DNA from: Callorhinus ursinus
Lineage: Eukaryota; Chordata; Mammalia; Carnivora; Otariidae
Length of the DNA stretch: 64,000 nucleotides
Assembly: GCF_003265705.1 (NCBI RefSeq)
Contig: NW_020313217.1
Coordinates: 203,919 to 267,918, forward strand
Reading direction: 5' to 3'
In this document: piece after piece, positions 11,753-24,841 of the stretch
Layout: every line of letters begins with the position of its first letter
Position numbering within the stretch: position 1 is the stretch's first letter
The notes under the pieces: generated by a model
The model's database searches: none
What the model was told of the DNA's origin: nothing
The model's input: only the letters and a program-made list of their open reading frames with translations
Program-made: the position numbers and the translations under genes

Positions 11753-13385
11753 GTGACTTGTGAAACCCTAAACATTCTGCAAGTTTCCATTCAAGTCTGC
11801 CTTGCAAGAGCCTTTGCTGATTACATTAAACCAGAAATGAATTCACCTCCTTCTGAACTCCTATAGTGTCTATTGTTGGTGCTGTTTATATGATATTTAC
11901 TATAGTTATTAGGAATTCCAGTTATCTTATGTGTAAGATCTTATTACTACCTTGAGTTGTAGGTTTCTAGAGGGTAGGGGACTAATAAGTGGAAGACCAA
12001 TGACCATTAATGGAGTGAATGCATTAATTAAGGAATAAAGAAGGTGAATGTAGGAAGTAATTGGGAGTAGAGGAGGATCTCATGTATTGGAGGATGGGAA
12101 AACATTTGTTATAAAAGAAGCCCTTAGGCCATAAAGTGGTGGCCTGTGCTTGTTTGCTAAAGTTGGTTGAACCCCAGCGACTTTCAAGATGATGGTGTCC
12201 CCGTTAACTTGAAGAAGTGTGTTTAGGTCATTTTCTTAAGTATAGCATTTGGCTAAAATCAGATGTTCCTTTGAAGGTTTATACAGTTTTTGGATGCTTG
12301 ATCCCCCAAATAGTTTTTAAAATGTGAGCTAGGGACAGACCAGGTGACATTTTGGTCTTTAGGGATTGATGTAGCACTAGTGTAGGCACCATCAGTGTCT
12401 TATAAGAGGCAGTGGTGGAAGTGGTCACAGGCTGGCTTCTGGGAGCTAGGTGAGAGTGGGACTGGGTGGGATAAGGAGAGGGATTTGGAAGACCTATGGT
12501 GTATCTGAAGGGACAAGGTCATTTGGAGACTCTGGGAATCAGGTGTAGGATTGGGGGGCTCTCCTCATTTTCCTTCCTCTTTCCATTTCTCCTCTCCCTC
12601 TTCGTCTCCATCTTTGGTATAAAATGTTGTCTAAGAAACAAGGCAACTCTGTGGAGTCCTAGCAGATAAGAAATTCTCCATCACTGGGGTTATTCATTCA
12701 TTCTTTCAGTCATTCATGACCCTGCTTTCAAGTGCTCCATAGTCTCATGGAGAAGATTGGCAGAGGTAAGCCCCCATGCTCCAGAAGAAGGCCCCTTCAT
12801 CAGTCTTGAATGGACGGAAGGTCCTGAAAGGCTTCTGGGGGAGGAGTGTCTGTGTTGTGTTTTGCTGTGCAGTAGGAATTACCGGGCAAGGAGGGTGGGC
12901 AATGGTGTTACAGGCAGCCTGGAAGAAGGAATGCTTGTTAGAGTGCTGCTGAGAGGAGAGTCTGAGGCTAATTCAGGAAAGTGGTGGGTGAGATGCTGAG
13001 GGAGGGACACTGCTTGGTTGAAACTTCCAGAAGTTTTCTACAACAGGATGTATGAGCTGACCTTGCTTGGGCTACATGCATTTCTATGTCTTTGGCTGAG
13101 CCTCAGGAGGAGACCAAATAGGGATGTGCTGAACAATGGAGAAAGCAGGTCATGTTCTCATGGAGGAGGGTGAATGCAGTTAGGGAGAGGTCAGAGTTCA
13201 ACTTCTCTCAAAGGACTCTCTCTCTCTGCCTCACAGTGAGCTGATGACAGTGAAGTGAGTCCAGTGTAATTACCAGGGTCCTTTAATGTGGAAAAGGGGG
13301 CAGAAGAGCCAGTGTCACAGTGAGGTGATGTGAGAAAGATTTGACTGGCTATTGTTGCTTTTGAAGATGGAGACCGTGTGCCAGG

Positions 13386-13419
13386 AATTTCTAAAGGTTG
13401 TGGACAACCTTTAGAAATT
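13386..13419. repeat. perfect 34-bp palindrome (16-bp arms, 2-bp loop)
   Basis: Left arm AATTTCTAAAGGTTGT (13386-13401), spacer GG, right arm ACAACCTTTAGAAATT (13404-13419), an exact reverse complement. It lies about 60 bp left of the SINE's left target-site duplication, and no transposon boundary explains it. Confidence 0.95.
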
Positions 13420-13493
13420 GGGAATGGCAAGTGGACAGATTGTGCCCTAGTGCCTCCAGAAGGAGATATAGCCCTGTTGGCATTTTGATTTTA

Positions 13494-13691
13494 TTTAAAA
13501 AATTTTTTTAAAGATTTTATTTATTTATATCAGAGAGAGAGAGTGCACAATCAGGGGAGACAGGCCGAGAGAAAGGGAGAAGTAGACTCCCCGCTAGCAG
13601 GGAGCCTGATGTGGGACTCGATTCCAGGACCCTGAGATCAAATCCTGAGCCAAAGAGAGACGCTTAACCAACTGAGCCACTCAGGCACCCC
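13494..13691 (-). mobile_element. carnivore tRNA-derived SINE (SINEC)
   Basis: Reverse-oriented SINEC with a T-rich tail on the left and the tRNA-like head ('aactgagccactcaggcacc') on the right. It is flanked by a perfect 13-bp direct repeat, CATTTTGATTTTA, at 13481-13493 and 13692-13704. Confidence 0.96.
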
Positions 13692-13704
13692 CATTTTGAT
13701 TTTA

Positions 13705-15539
13705 GCCCAGAGAGACCTATGTCAGACTTCTGACTTCCAGAACTCTGAGATAATATACTTCTGTTATTTTAAGCCACTAGAGTTATGGTAACTTGTTACA
13801 GCAGCAATAGAAAATTAATACACCTTCTCAACACCTGAAGCTGTTGGGAAGTCTCATATGAAGACGTAAAATCCCACTTAGCACTCACTCATTTAAGTAT
13901 CTACTCACTGGTCATGTCAACCCCTCAGTCAAAGACCAGCTCTTGGTGATGCATGGGAAAAGAACTGGGCCCAGGACCTCAACTGACCTGGGGTTGACTC
14001 AATTACAAAGAGTTTGTGTATCCTGGATAAGCTACTTAGCTTCTCAGACCCTTGATTTCCTCTTGTTGGGAAGGGATAACATTATTTCATGGATTCCTTG
14101 TGAGGAATAAATTTGAGAACATATGCACCAACACTTAGGACCATCAAGCTACTTACAGAATGTTAGTGCCATCTGACTCTGTTCAGGACTCAGCTCCCTC
14201 ATTAAGCCTTTCTGATTCTCTCAGTTCTTATTCCATCTCCTTTACTCTGTCCCCCTGGGGCTCCATCTTTTCTTATGCTTTTCTACTTCCTGGGATGTAG
14301 TAGACAGTGTACTGCACAGAGGTCCTGAGATCTGGCTCTGTCCCTAACAAGGTATGTGACCTTAGGCAAGCCTCTGACCCTTCCTCGCTTTTCATCATTA
14401 TTAAAATAGGAAAGGTAGCCTAGGAGTCAAGCTAGGTCTATTGCAGCTTTGACGTTCTGTGATACTCATGAATGATTAGCCTGGACATCTATATGACTTT
14501 GTAAGTACGTGGATGCATATCTGTGTGGTGGGGCAGGAACGGGGCAGTTGGGGGGGGGCTCTTCCTCCTTGATTAGGTTATAATTTATAATCCATCTAGT
14601 CTTACATCTTCTGTGGGTGGCAGTGGCCCAGCCAGGTGATTGAGTGACCTTAGGTGGACTATATTTTCCTAGATACAGAGTGGGAGTATTTGGGGTCCAA
14701 GTCCTCAAAAATCAACCCTAGTGGCCCAGTATCTGGGGTTGTAGCCTGGACAGCTTTGGGGAGATTGTGAGATTGTCCCATCCTACATCTTAAGATGAGG
14801 TGCCTAAATAGTTTCCTTAACCATCCCCAGCCCTCCAGTGAGACTGGGGCTAATCTGATTGAATGCCATCTAAGATTTAAGATTTTAAATTTCTGCAGCT
14901 ATCATTATTGGGAGCCAGGGTGTAATTATATAGGGTCAGCAGAAGAGAGTCAGGTGTGTGCAGGACATGCTTTTCCCCCCCCATTCCCATCAAATAACCA
15001 TCTCCTTTGTTCAGATCATAAAAGTTCCCAGACTCTTCTGATTCACTCGGCTGGTCCCTCTGCATATTATAGGGTAGTGGCTCTGATAAAGCCGAATGGT
15101 GCAGAATGTGGCTCACCCTGTTCCCTGGGAGCAGGTGCCACTAGAGAGCTTGTGGGCTCCTTCAGAAGGGTCCGCTACCCCCTCACTTCCCTGCCTCCAG
15201 TAATGCCCACACAGGGTTGTAGGAGGGGTGGTGGGTCACAGGCCACCATGCCCAGAGGAGACATGACAGGCCACCTGATTCTCCTTCCTTGTTTCAGCCC
15301 AACATGTGCTTTAAATAGGAGGCACTAAATTATTTATCAACTGCATTTTTTTTAAGTTGAGGCAAATGAGGTAGGAGAGTGTTGAGGGCCTACTTCAAAA
15401 TCATGTGGTGAGCTCATGTCTGGACCAGGCAATGGCCCACGTAAAAACATTTAGGACACCACTGTACTGGGGATTCTTTATAAACTTCAGGGAGGCAAAA
15501 AAGATGCAGAACAGCTAGTGGTTCTGTACCACTGGTGCA
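13705..15539. other. intergenic DNA with MIR/L2 remnants
   Basis: MIR-like pieces are visible at about 13995-14120 and 14320-14410 ('gtgaccttaggcaagcc') and an L2-like piece at about 14190-14300. A 177-codon frame at 14795-15328 lacks recognisable domains, splice context or codon evidence. No gene is called. Confidence 0.45.
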
Positions 15540-15562
15540 CAATACTACCACTGGTAGTATTG
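15540..15562. repeat. perfect 23-bp palindrome (11-bp arms, 1-bp loop)
   Basis: CAATACTACCA, then C, then TGGTAGTATTG. The arms are exact reverse complements. It lies in unique DNA. Confidence 0.95.
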
Positions 15563-18500
15563 AGGTGATGAGGAATATACATAGATACACATCTTCACCC
15601 TCAGGAGGTTCATGGCACCCACGTTAAAGACCACTGACACAGGAAATGGGGAGAAGTATGTTCCCAAATTGTTTAGGTTGATATTGGTCTTCAGTCCTTT
15701 TCCCCTTTTGTCCTGCCTCATTGTGGCCTAAGTTGGGATTAAAAATCCTAGACTCTTCCAGCAACCAACTCAGTGTGATCTTGAGTAAGATGCTTCCCTC
15801 TCTGGAGCTGGGTTTCCTCATCCAGACAACTGAGACACTGGGCACATTTTGTGCCACATCCGGCACTTATACTCAGTGCTGCAAAAGGCACATCTGGCTC
15901 CTACTGTGATTTGTGGGCTCTGGGGCCCAGTTTGGGAATGGGGTGGGGGGAAGGGTCCTATAAATCTACTTGCCTTCAAAGATATTTGTGTTCCTTTCCT
16001 TTAACTCTCTCTTTCCTTCTCAAGCCCGCTGCATCACACAGCAGGATGGAAGAACAAGACATGGGCCATAGCAGATGGGGGTGAGGACTCCAAGCACTGA
16101 CCAGGTTCTTGAGTACCTTTATGTCCTGGCTTTCTAAGTTCAGTTTCCCATGCCAGGGGCTTTGTATATACCATCTCACTGGTCAGTTCTCTCCACACCT
16201 CAGTGAGAATTTTCTTCTCATTCTTCAAGGGGAAGAAACAGACCACTTCTCCCACTGAGGTGACACAATTGGCCTGGGCCTCACAGCTGAGTGTAAAGCT
16301 CACTTCGAGTCCACATCTTTGTGATGACAAAACATTTCCCTTTACCATACTACCTTCCAAAGTGAGAAATCTCCTCAGAGGCAGGTTGTGCTTCCCAGGT
16401 GAGGCTGGGGGGAAAGCTGGCAGGATCTGTATCTTGTAACCTAAGGGAAAAGTGACCAATTCCAGGGATGCCTTTTTCTCAGTCACAGGCCAGCCATATT
16501 CAGCCCTGTCCCTCGCTCCTACCTCTGAATTCTGGGAATGACACATGTGGTGAGGGTAAGCAACACAATAACCAGGGCCTCAGCCCAGAGCAATCCCCTT
16601 TCTCTTTGGAAAAGTGCATCCAAAGCCACTGAACATGCACTCATTTATTGTTACTGAATGTCTGCTCTATGTGCCAGTCTATTCTCAAAGAACTTACAGT
16701 CCAGTGTAAACAGATGGACAGAATATGGTGGGATAAGTGTTACAGGAGAAAAGCATGGATGCTTTGAGATCATAGAAAGGGGCATCTGACCAGCCTGCAG
16801 GGGGCAGTGGGGGAAGCTTTCCGGAGCAGGTGACCCCTGAGTTGGGTTCAGAGGGAGATGAAGACTGGCCCAAGTGAACCATTCAGAGGAGGACTCAATG
16901 GAAAGAGGAAGAATGATAGAGGACAGACAAGTGTAAATTCACACAGGCCAGAAACCTCTGCCATGCCAGGAAGTGCCAGCATTTACCTGTTGCTGGGATG
17001 CATAGTTCTAGAAGGAGAGAGAAGTGGCCAGGTAAAGCCAGACAAGGAGGTGGGGGCCAGCTCTGGAAGACTTTTGCGTGACTGGTCAAGTCATTCAAGC
17101 TGTTGTTTAGGCAAAAAGGAATATTTTAAGGGTTTTAAGCAAGGGACTGACATGTTTAGATTTGGATTTTAGCCAGCCAGCCTTGGCTGCTTTACACTGG
17201 AGGGAGGACTAGAAGGTGAACTTGGGACCTCAAAAGCCAGTTAGGAGGTTCTGGGTGGTGTAGGTGAGAAACTATTGAGGTGTTTCTGGTGGGAAAAGCA
17301 CAAATCCTCAGTCTGAACATCTTTTCCTTTGAGCCTGGGAGAAAGGAAAGAGCTCTGTAGCTAAGGCATCACAGGTTTTATGCACCTGGTGCAGCTGAAA
17401 ATACCCTGCTATGCATTTTACGATCAATTTGTATCTTAGCATCTTTATATGTTTGGCAATTGACTTACTGTATTTACCCACCTGTTTCTTTGCTGAGCAT
17501 CAACAGCTGTGGCACGGAAGCAGTTATGACTTGTCATTGTCAATAAAGCCTCCCAGAATGTGCCTGTGCTCGTGTCCCTGGCTGGAATATTTGGTCATGT
17601 GGAAGCAAGACAGGGAAATAGGACAGGTTTGGTAACTGGCTCCTTGCTGCCATCTCCCCAGCTGCCATTTGCATGTGGAGGACACATGAAAGTGAGCTCT
17701 ATGGTGCCTTCCAGCTTCAGAGCTTCAAAGCAAGACATCCCTGTGATTGTGTGCCAGCCCTTTCATAGAGCACTGACCCAGCTCACAGCACCGCCCCCAG
17801 CTGGCCTGGTCTGAGAGGACTTACAAGTCCTTTTGCAAGGCCAGCTGTACACTGCCTGCTTCTCAAGAAACCATGATTTGAGGGGTTCTGTGGTAGATTC
17901 TCTTCTTAAAGCTTTTCCATGAAAGGAGAGGTTTAGTCCTGCCCTATCACAGTATCTGTGAGCCATCAAGATGAGCACTGCACAGCTTCCCGTGGTGCTG
18001 TTCTTCAGGTGTTGTTTATTTATTTATACAACCCTCTACCATTTGGGGTAGGGCCCTGGTGACTGCCGCTGGGGCTGGAAGTAATTAGGCATTCTGCAGG
18101 GAGGTAGCACACTCATCACGTTCTAGCCATCTTCCCTGGCATTGCCTTTGATCCAGGTTTTGCTGGGAAAGTAGCCATTAAGAGATGTGTATCTTTGGTT
18201 TCATTTACATGTGAGAAAAGAGAACTAAATTGGCAAATGGATGTTTTCATGTTCTCAGAGATCGCCTCCACCCAGTCTGTGCCCAGAGTCCTCAGAGCCA
18301 CCCAGGAGAGCACCAGCCCCTGACCCACACTGTCACAGAGCCACTGGAGGCCTGGGACTGAGACCCTACCCTTCAAAGGAAGGCACCCAAGGTGTGCACT
18401 CAGGTGTAAGAAGATGTTCTTCCTTCTTTTCCTTTTATTTATTTATTTAGTTAGTTCATTAAGCAAATGAAAGGACTTTGGTGGGTTTCTGAAGTATTCA

Positions 18501-20263
18501 TGATTATATAATTTTTTTCTATTACATGAGAAATAAAAGATTATTTATGAACATCTAAAGACTAGTGAGAATAAAAATACTCCACAGGTTACCCATAACT
18601 CCATCGTCCTAAAATACCTAGAATGTTGACAAATTTCCTTTTATCATCATCATCATCATTATTCATAGAAGTTTTTGGTTAAACATAATTGCTTTTATGC
18701 TATACATCCAACTGGGGCCTTGCTTTTTTCCCCTTTAATTCATTTTAGTAATTGCACAATGTTTCATCAAGTAATACACTTGGATAAGTGTATTTATCAA
18801 AATTTCTGTTAGATATTTAAATTATTTCTAAGTCACACTGTGATAATCAGCTTTACACAGCTTTTCTTTTTTCCATTTTGGAATTATTATTCTTTGCACA
18901 GATTCTGAGACGTGGGACAATTGGGTCCAAGGATTGAATCATTTTATGCTTCTGATACATTTTCCATATTCCTCAAATTCTTTCCTAAAAGGATTTTTGT
19001 CTCTCATTAACAGTGGCACACTCTAGCACTGGGATTCTCAGATTTATTATTTAAAAGTGATCATTAAATAGATGGAAGAGGCTGTCACAGTATAGTGCTA
19101 TTTCCTCTCTCTCTTTCCTTCTCCATCTTTTCTCCCTCCCTCGTGATTTCTACTGAGGCTCAAGAGTTGTCCATCTTTTATCAACAGTTGACCACAGGGC
19201 CCTAATGCCTTAAACTAGGCTTCCAGAAGTTCCCAGCATCCAGGAGGCACCTCTCTGCAGGGCTTCTGAGATGCTAAGGCCTCTTCATATCAGAGAAGTT
19301 GGTATTCTTCACATCTGGAAAATGAGGGGTTGCATGCCTAAAAGCCTTGTCTAGTTCTCATGTCCTAAAAGTCTGCTTCTGCAATCACCTAATTATATAA
19401 CTTGGTCTGGGGGTCCCATGTGTCTTGGGCATATTTTGGACTATCTGTTCTTACTGCATCTTTGTGGTCCTATACCAGCTTCTAGACTCAGAAGGATGGA
19501 AAGCTGTTTGTGTGCCATGATTCCATAAGGAGCCACCCCAGAATTGGCTTCTCTCATTTCCTCTTACTGTGACAGCAGAGAACCCTAAGCCTAGTTCCAC
19601 TTGAATGTTGTGGGTTGTAAAGACAAACTAGTTTGGTCTGTGTGGCAAAGCTCTCTTATCCACTTGGCCACAGGGGTAAGTTCATGTACTCCTGGGCATT
19701 CAGGTTTCTTTCCCAGAAGTAATCGGAGCATCTCAAGTTCAACTCATCAACAAACTGGGTCTGCACCTGGCCAAGGACCTCACCACATGGAGGGGGTCCT
19801 CGGAGGGGAGGAGACCCACCCTGAAGATGAGTAGAGACTGGTGGAAGATGAGGGAGATTGAAATGGTGACCACGCTCCCAGGCCCTGACACTCCATTTCC
19901 TACAGTTCTAATTCTATGCTCCCTTCCCATTCTAATACCCTTCCCAGCAAAATGAACTGATACAGTCCCTTTTGTGAGGTAAGCAAGGTTGATGTGGACT
20001 TTCCCTAGCCACTTGTAAATAATCCCCACTTAACAGAGCAGCTGTGAATACTTTTCCCATTCATTCCTAATTGAGATGCTTTGTTTTGTCCTATCTTTTG
20101 TGTGAAGTTTTCCTTTTGAAATTTTGTAGATTCACAGGAGGTTGCCCTAATAGAGATCCCATGCACACTTCACTGGAATTCTCTCCGTGGTGACATGCTA
20201 CATAATTATGGTTCAGTATCCAAACCAGCCAGCTGACATTAGTGTAGTGCACAACTTCAATTT
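15563..20263. other. intergenic DNA between PRR9 and LELP1, no gene identified
   Basis: A MIR-like piece lies near 15750-15830 ('gtgatcttgagtaagatgct') and an L2-like piece near 16630-16880 ('tgtctgctctatgtgccag'). A short (ATC)n run lies at 18642-18660. A 170-codon minus-strand frame at 16034-16546 is unsupported. I recognise no other cornified-envelope gene here. Confidence 0.45.
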
Positions 20264-20274
20264 TGTTTTTTATT

Positions 20275-20471
20275 ATTTATTTTTTAAAGATTTATTTCTT
20301 AGAGAGAGTGAGCATGAGTAGGGGAGGGGCAGAGGGAGAGGGAGAGAATCTCAAGCAGACTCCCCATTGAGTGCAGAGCCCGATGATGTTGGGCTCAATC
20401 TCATGACGCTGAGATCATGAAGCTGAAACCAAGAGTAAGAGGCTCAACTGACTGAGCCACCCAGGTACTGC
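20275..20471 (-). mobile_element. carnivore tRNA-derived SINE (SINEC), older copy
   Basis: Reverse-oriented SINEC with a T-rich left tail, a GAGAGG-rich middle and a head 'ctgactgagccacccaggta' on the right. An 11-bp direct repeat, TGTTTTTTATT, at 20264-20274 and 20472-20482 is a likely target-site duplication, though it is T-rich and therefore weaker evidence than in the other copies. Confidence 0.88.
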
Positions 20472-20619
20472 TGTTTTTTATTTTTTAAAAGAGTGCCTAG
20501 CTGTGCTTATAGGTATAAGTTAGAACCTAAATATTGTACCTGATGAGGAAGAAAGGCACAGGGCAATTATGTTCAGGTGTGACATGTGAAACCTGGGCAA
20601 GTGCCATGTGTTCCCCTCC

Positions 20620-20810
20620 TTGAGTGCTGGCTATGTCCCAGTAAATCAGGCACTGGACACATGTTACCTCCTAAGCCTCATGACAACCCTGTAAGCCCAC
20701 TGCTAGCATCAGGATTCCTTTTACAGAGAGCAGGAACCCAAAGCTTAGAGCAGAGCTAGAGTTTAAGCCCACACAGCCTGTCTTCAGAGCGTTCTGCCCA
20801 AGCATTATGC
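20620..20810 (-). repeat. MIR-like ancient SINE fragment
   Basis: Motif order resembles MIR: 'cctcatgacaaccctgtaag', 'ttttacagagagcagg' and 'agcccacacagcctg'. Diverged and non-coding. Confidence 0.65.
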
Positions 20811-21129
20811 AGTGTGATTAACAGCGGAGGGGAGAATTTTTCCTAAGCCTTTCTGGACTGGACCTTTCCTCAACATCCTACTCTTCTTTCCCCCTTTTGC
20901 CCTCTTCCTCTGTCATGGCCACTTGGGCTCCTGAGGTGAACCACTGTTAACAGCTATATTTATGGCTCTCTCAGTCTGCATTCCCTGGATGCACCCCTCA
21001 GGAGATGCCACACCCCTGTATGCAGCAGGTGGGGCCAGAAGGGAGGCTGTCTTCAAAAATTATTGATTGTAGAGTCTCAGGGTTCTGGCCTCACTCTCTA
21101 GGATTGCTTCTTGGTGGTTTAGTGCTGGG

Positions 21130-21130
<1 letters not shown>

Positions 21131-21165
<35 letters not shown>

Positions 21166-21174
21166 AAAAAAAAA
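21131..21174. repeat. (AAC)n microsatellite with A-rich tail
   Basis: About eleven AAC units run into eleven A residues. It lies about 165 bp past the LELP1 stop codon. It is not attached to a recognisable retroposon body. Confidence 0.95.
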
Positions 21175-21230
21175 CCCAAACTGCCAAAACAAAAACAGGA
21201 GAAGAGAGCCTTGCACAGCAGAGGAACAGG

Positions 21231-21236
21231 TTTACT
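21231..21236 (-). other. LELP1: candidate LELP1 polyadenylation signal (AGTAAA)
   Basis: No AATAAA was seen close downstream of LELP1 on the minus strand. AGTAAA, a known weaker variant, lies about 105 bp past the stop. Tentative. Confidence 0.3.
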
Positions 21237-21338
21237 TGTCAGTTCATGGCTTCAGCTTTCATCACAAGATGGTGAACATGGTAGAGTTGTTGGAGGTAGT
21301 GGGTTGAATGGTACCCGTGTGCCTCACTCTGGGGGTGG

Positions 21339-21800
<462 letters not shown>

Positions 21801-24609
21801 TTAAGGGCTGTCCTCTTGTCCTTGGAGTGGATTGGTGACAACGTTTCTTGGTCTCTTCACCCTTACCCTGCTTTTTGTTCACTTACACTTGTCTTAATTC
21901 CATATCCCCCAGCAGGAATTTTCAACCTAGGGTCCTGGAATTGCCCGCCCCCCCATGATAAAACCATATTTAATCATATGTTATCAATATAATTGGTATC
22001 TTTTGCAACTCCATGTCTTTTAATTAATTCATTTAAGTACATTGTTCTGAAGTCATGAATTTGGTCAGACTGCTAAAGGCATCCATGCCACAAGGGTTTT
22101 AACAATTCCTGCAGGGTTACCTCCCTAACCCTCTGGAGATGGAATGAGAGGGTATATTAGTGGGTTTAGGGACTCAGGACACTTCTTTCATTCCTCTGTC
22201 CTCCCTATGCCCTCAGAGCCTTGAGAATTGCTTTCTTCACTTGAAAACTGGGAATGGGAAGCTAACTGAATCTCTACCATGGCTGGACTCCCATAGGTTA
22301 CTCTGTGACTCCTCCCCATGATTAGGGTAAGGGAAGAACTCAGGAGAGGAGGAGATGAACTGGGAAATTCTAATTCCTCTGAAAATATGAATTTGAGATC
22401 CACAAAATATGACTTTAAGGAAGAATTTTTTTCCTCCTAAGTTTTGCCCTGAGTTAGGTCTTCTGTGGATGATTTGACTTCTAGATATGAACAGGGCTTC
22501 TCAGTCTGTGACAATACTTGCAAGTTGTATCTAACTGGCACTCCTTTAATTTCCTTTAACAATATAAAAGTAAAAGTTTATCTAATTTAGCTTTAAAAGC
22601 AATATGGGTCCCTGGAGAAATAAATCATTAAGTTAAACTCCAAAATTGTTAAGAATCTCTCTTTCAAATGAGGCATAGCCCAGTTCTTGTTACTGAAAAT
22701 GAAAGGAAGCTTTCATTCAAAAATAGCCATCATCTCAACCCTGTTCAATGCCTGGGGTGCTTTAAGTCACTCTTAGGAAAGGAGAGGAAAAAGACGGGGC
22801 ATTTGCAGTTGTCCAATTGCAACTCACCCCTTTGTGTTGGTAGTGAACTTGATAAGTAGTCGAATGAGATGGATGGTATTGCTGTGTGTGAGAAGGTGGA
22901 TTTTCCCTCTGGTTCCTCTGCCTAGCTCTGAGGAAGCCAAGGGTGGGGGGTGGGGAAGGGGAGCCCCACTTGTGACCTCATCACTGCATCATTAGGTAGC
23001 AATTGTTGTGTGACTCCAGAGCTCCCAGCTCAACTCAAGCCCTTGAGAATATACTGTGCTTAATCACCCCCCTTTGCTGTCCTGTTCCCTCTCAGGGTCA
23101 CTCAAAATTCATGCTGGTGAAATCAGACCATGGTGAAGGTTACTGAACTCTAAGGATAGGGAGGTTCATTGTTGCTAGGAGCAGAAAAGCTCTGTTTACA
23201 CATGGTCTCTCTTTCCCCCCAAATTTTAACTCCTTTGAACTTGCCCCTTCTCCACCTTTCTAGGAGAGCTTCCCAGATTGCTCACAGCCATTTTGATTCT
23301 CTTCTCCCTATTTTTCTAATATCAGATTCTAAAACCTCTTTTTACCACTCCACACAACCTAGCCAAAGTCCGGGGATTATTTTAGCTCCTTTTCTGTGTT
23401 TCTGCTTATAACTCATTAATTGTTGTACTTTGCAATTATTTATTCAATCAGGGAGTGGCACCCCTTGATATCCAAGGTAAACCCTCCTTACTGTAAAGAA
23501 CTTGAGTCTGATGCCCCTGACCAGTTCTGACATACTGGGTTAACCCTAGATCCTGTTTTAGAGTAGAAAGGATTTGCCTCTGAGAAAGTTCCTTCCTTGC
23601 CTTTTCAAAGGCCTGGCCAATGGGTCTCTGTGGTTGGAGCAGGGGTGTGTCTGGGGTGGTAGGAGGATGTTGGTGTGGGAAAGACAAATGGGGTGGAATA
23701 CATAGTGCCTTGAACTCAGGAAGTTCATCTTGGCAGTCACTGACTACCAGCCACAAGTGACTTTTGGTTAAAACGGTGAAATGATCACATCTAAGGTATT
23801 GACAGAAATTTCTGACAGCAAAGGGTGGGATGGACTGGGGGATGGGGCAAAAGCTGCACTAGCCTGTTTCAAAGAGATTATAAACATCTCCAAGTCTGAA
23901 GGAAGGCAGTGGTAGTGGTAGTGAAAGGGTGCTGATAAGAGAAATATCACCAGAGAAGCATGTTTATGGGATTCAGTTAATGGGAAACTTAGAAGAAAAT
24001 TATGAAAGATGACTCCCAGGTATTATTTTTAATGGGTGCTGAGGAAACAGAACAGATTTATGTTAGAAGAAGATGAGTTTAAGTCTGAGCACGTTGAATG
24101 TGGTCGCAGTGGAACATCTTGAATGGTTATTGGAAATGTGGCTCCAACTCTGTGCCACTGAGCAGACTGAGACCTTGAATTTGATTCAGTACAACAGGTG
24201 TTTGCTGAGTGGATAAGGATGAGAGAGGATTGGAGGAGAGAGAGAAAAGGTACTGGGGAGGATGGGGAACCTCAGTATAGGGTTTATTTGGTATTTACAA
24301 AGGAGAAAGAATGTCATACACAATTGAAACCCAAACGAACCCAAATAAAAGGGGAGAGTGGGCCAGAATTTAACTCCCTGCCACCAGGATAACTGGTATT
24401 AGACCCATTGTATTGGTAGAGCTTACCCCTCAATACTCATTTTCTTTGCTCTATACTTTTCATTGTTATGAACTCTGGCTCTTCAAAGCTGTTGAGAAGC
24501 AATTTCTGTACTCATCTCAAGAGACTCAGCTCCACCTACTGTTCAGCTCTGGACCAAAGCTAGCCATCTGGCTATGGAGAAGGCAGTTATTTGTGATGGT
24601 GATGTCAAA
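21801..24609. other. intergenic DNA upstream of LELP1, no gene identified
   Basis: Should contain LELP1 exon 1 and promoter, which I could not place. Several open frames of 60-109 codons occur on both strands, none with family features. No clear transposon was recognised. Confidence 0.4.
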
Positions 24610-24623
24610 AGATGTGGTGATTT

Positions 24624-24827
24624 GGGGGCACCTGGGTGCTGCAGTCAGTTAAGCGTCTGACTCTTGGCTTTGACTCAGGTTGTGATTTCGGCATCAGGAG
24701 ATCAAGCCCTGCACTGGGCTCTGTGCTCAGCTGTAGCCTGCTTATGACTCTCTGCCCCTCCCTGCCATGTGTGTGCTCTCGCTCTCTCTCAAATAAATAA
24801 ATCTTAAAAAAAAAAAAAAGGAAAAGT
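24624..24827 (+). mobile_element. carnivore tRNA-derived SINE (SINEC)
   Basis: Forward-oriented SINEC: head 'gggggcacctgggtgctgca', body, CT-rich stretch, then AAATAAATAAATCTT and a poly-A tail. It is flanked by a perfect 14-bp direct repeat, AGATGTGGTGATTT, at 24610-24623 and 24828-24841. Confidence 0.96.
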
Positions 24828-24841
24828 AGATGTGGTGATTT

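Larger units (their letters stand above)
10895..13480. other. PRR9 upstream region, no further gene identified
   Basis: Contains the proximal PRR9 promoter elements and then unique-looking DNA. A pure (CT)n run lies at 11729-11752. Open frames of 80-115 codons (such as 11013-11360) have no family features. Confidence 0.4.

Noticed and set aside
14795..15328. 177-codon plus-strand open frame
   Set aside because: No recognisable domain, signal or repeat; an overlapping frame exists on the other strand; no splice or promoter context. The length is compatible with chance in GC-balanced DNA.
16034..16546. 170-codon minus-strand open frame
   Set aside because: No family resemblance and no cornified-envelope composition; overlapped by a plus-strand frame of similar quality.
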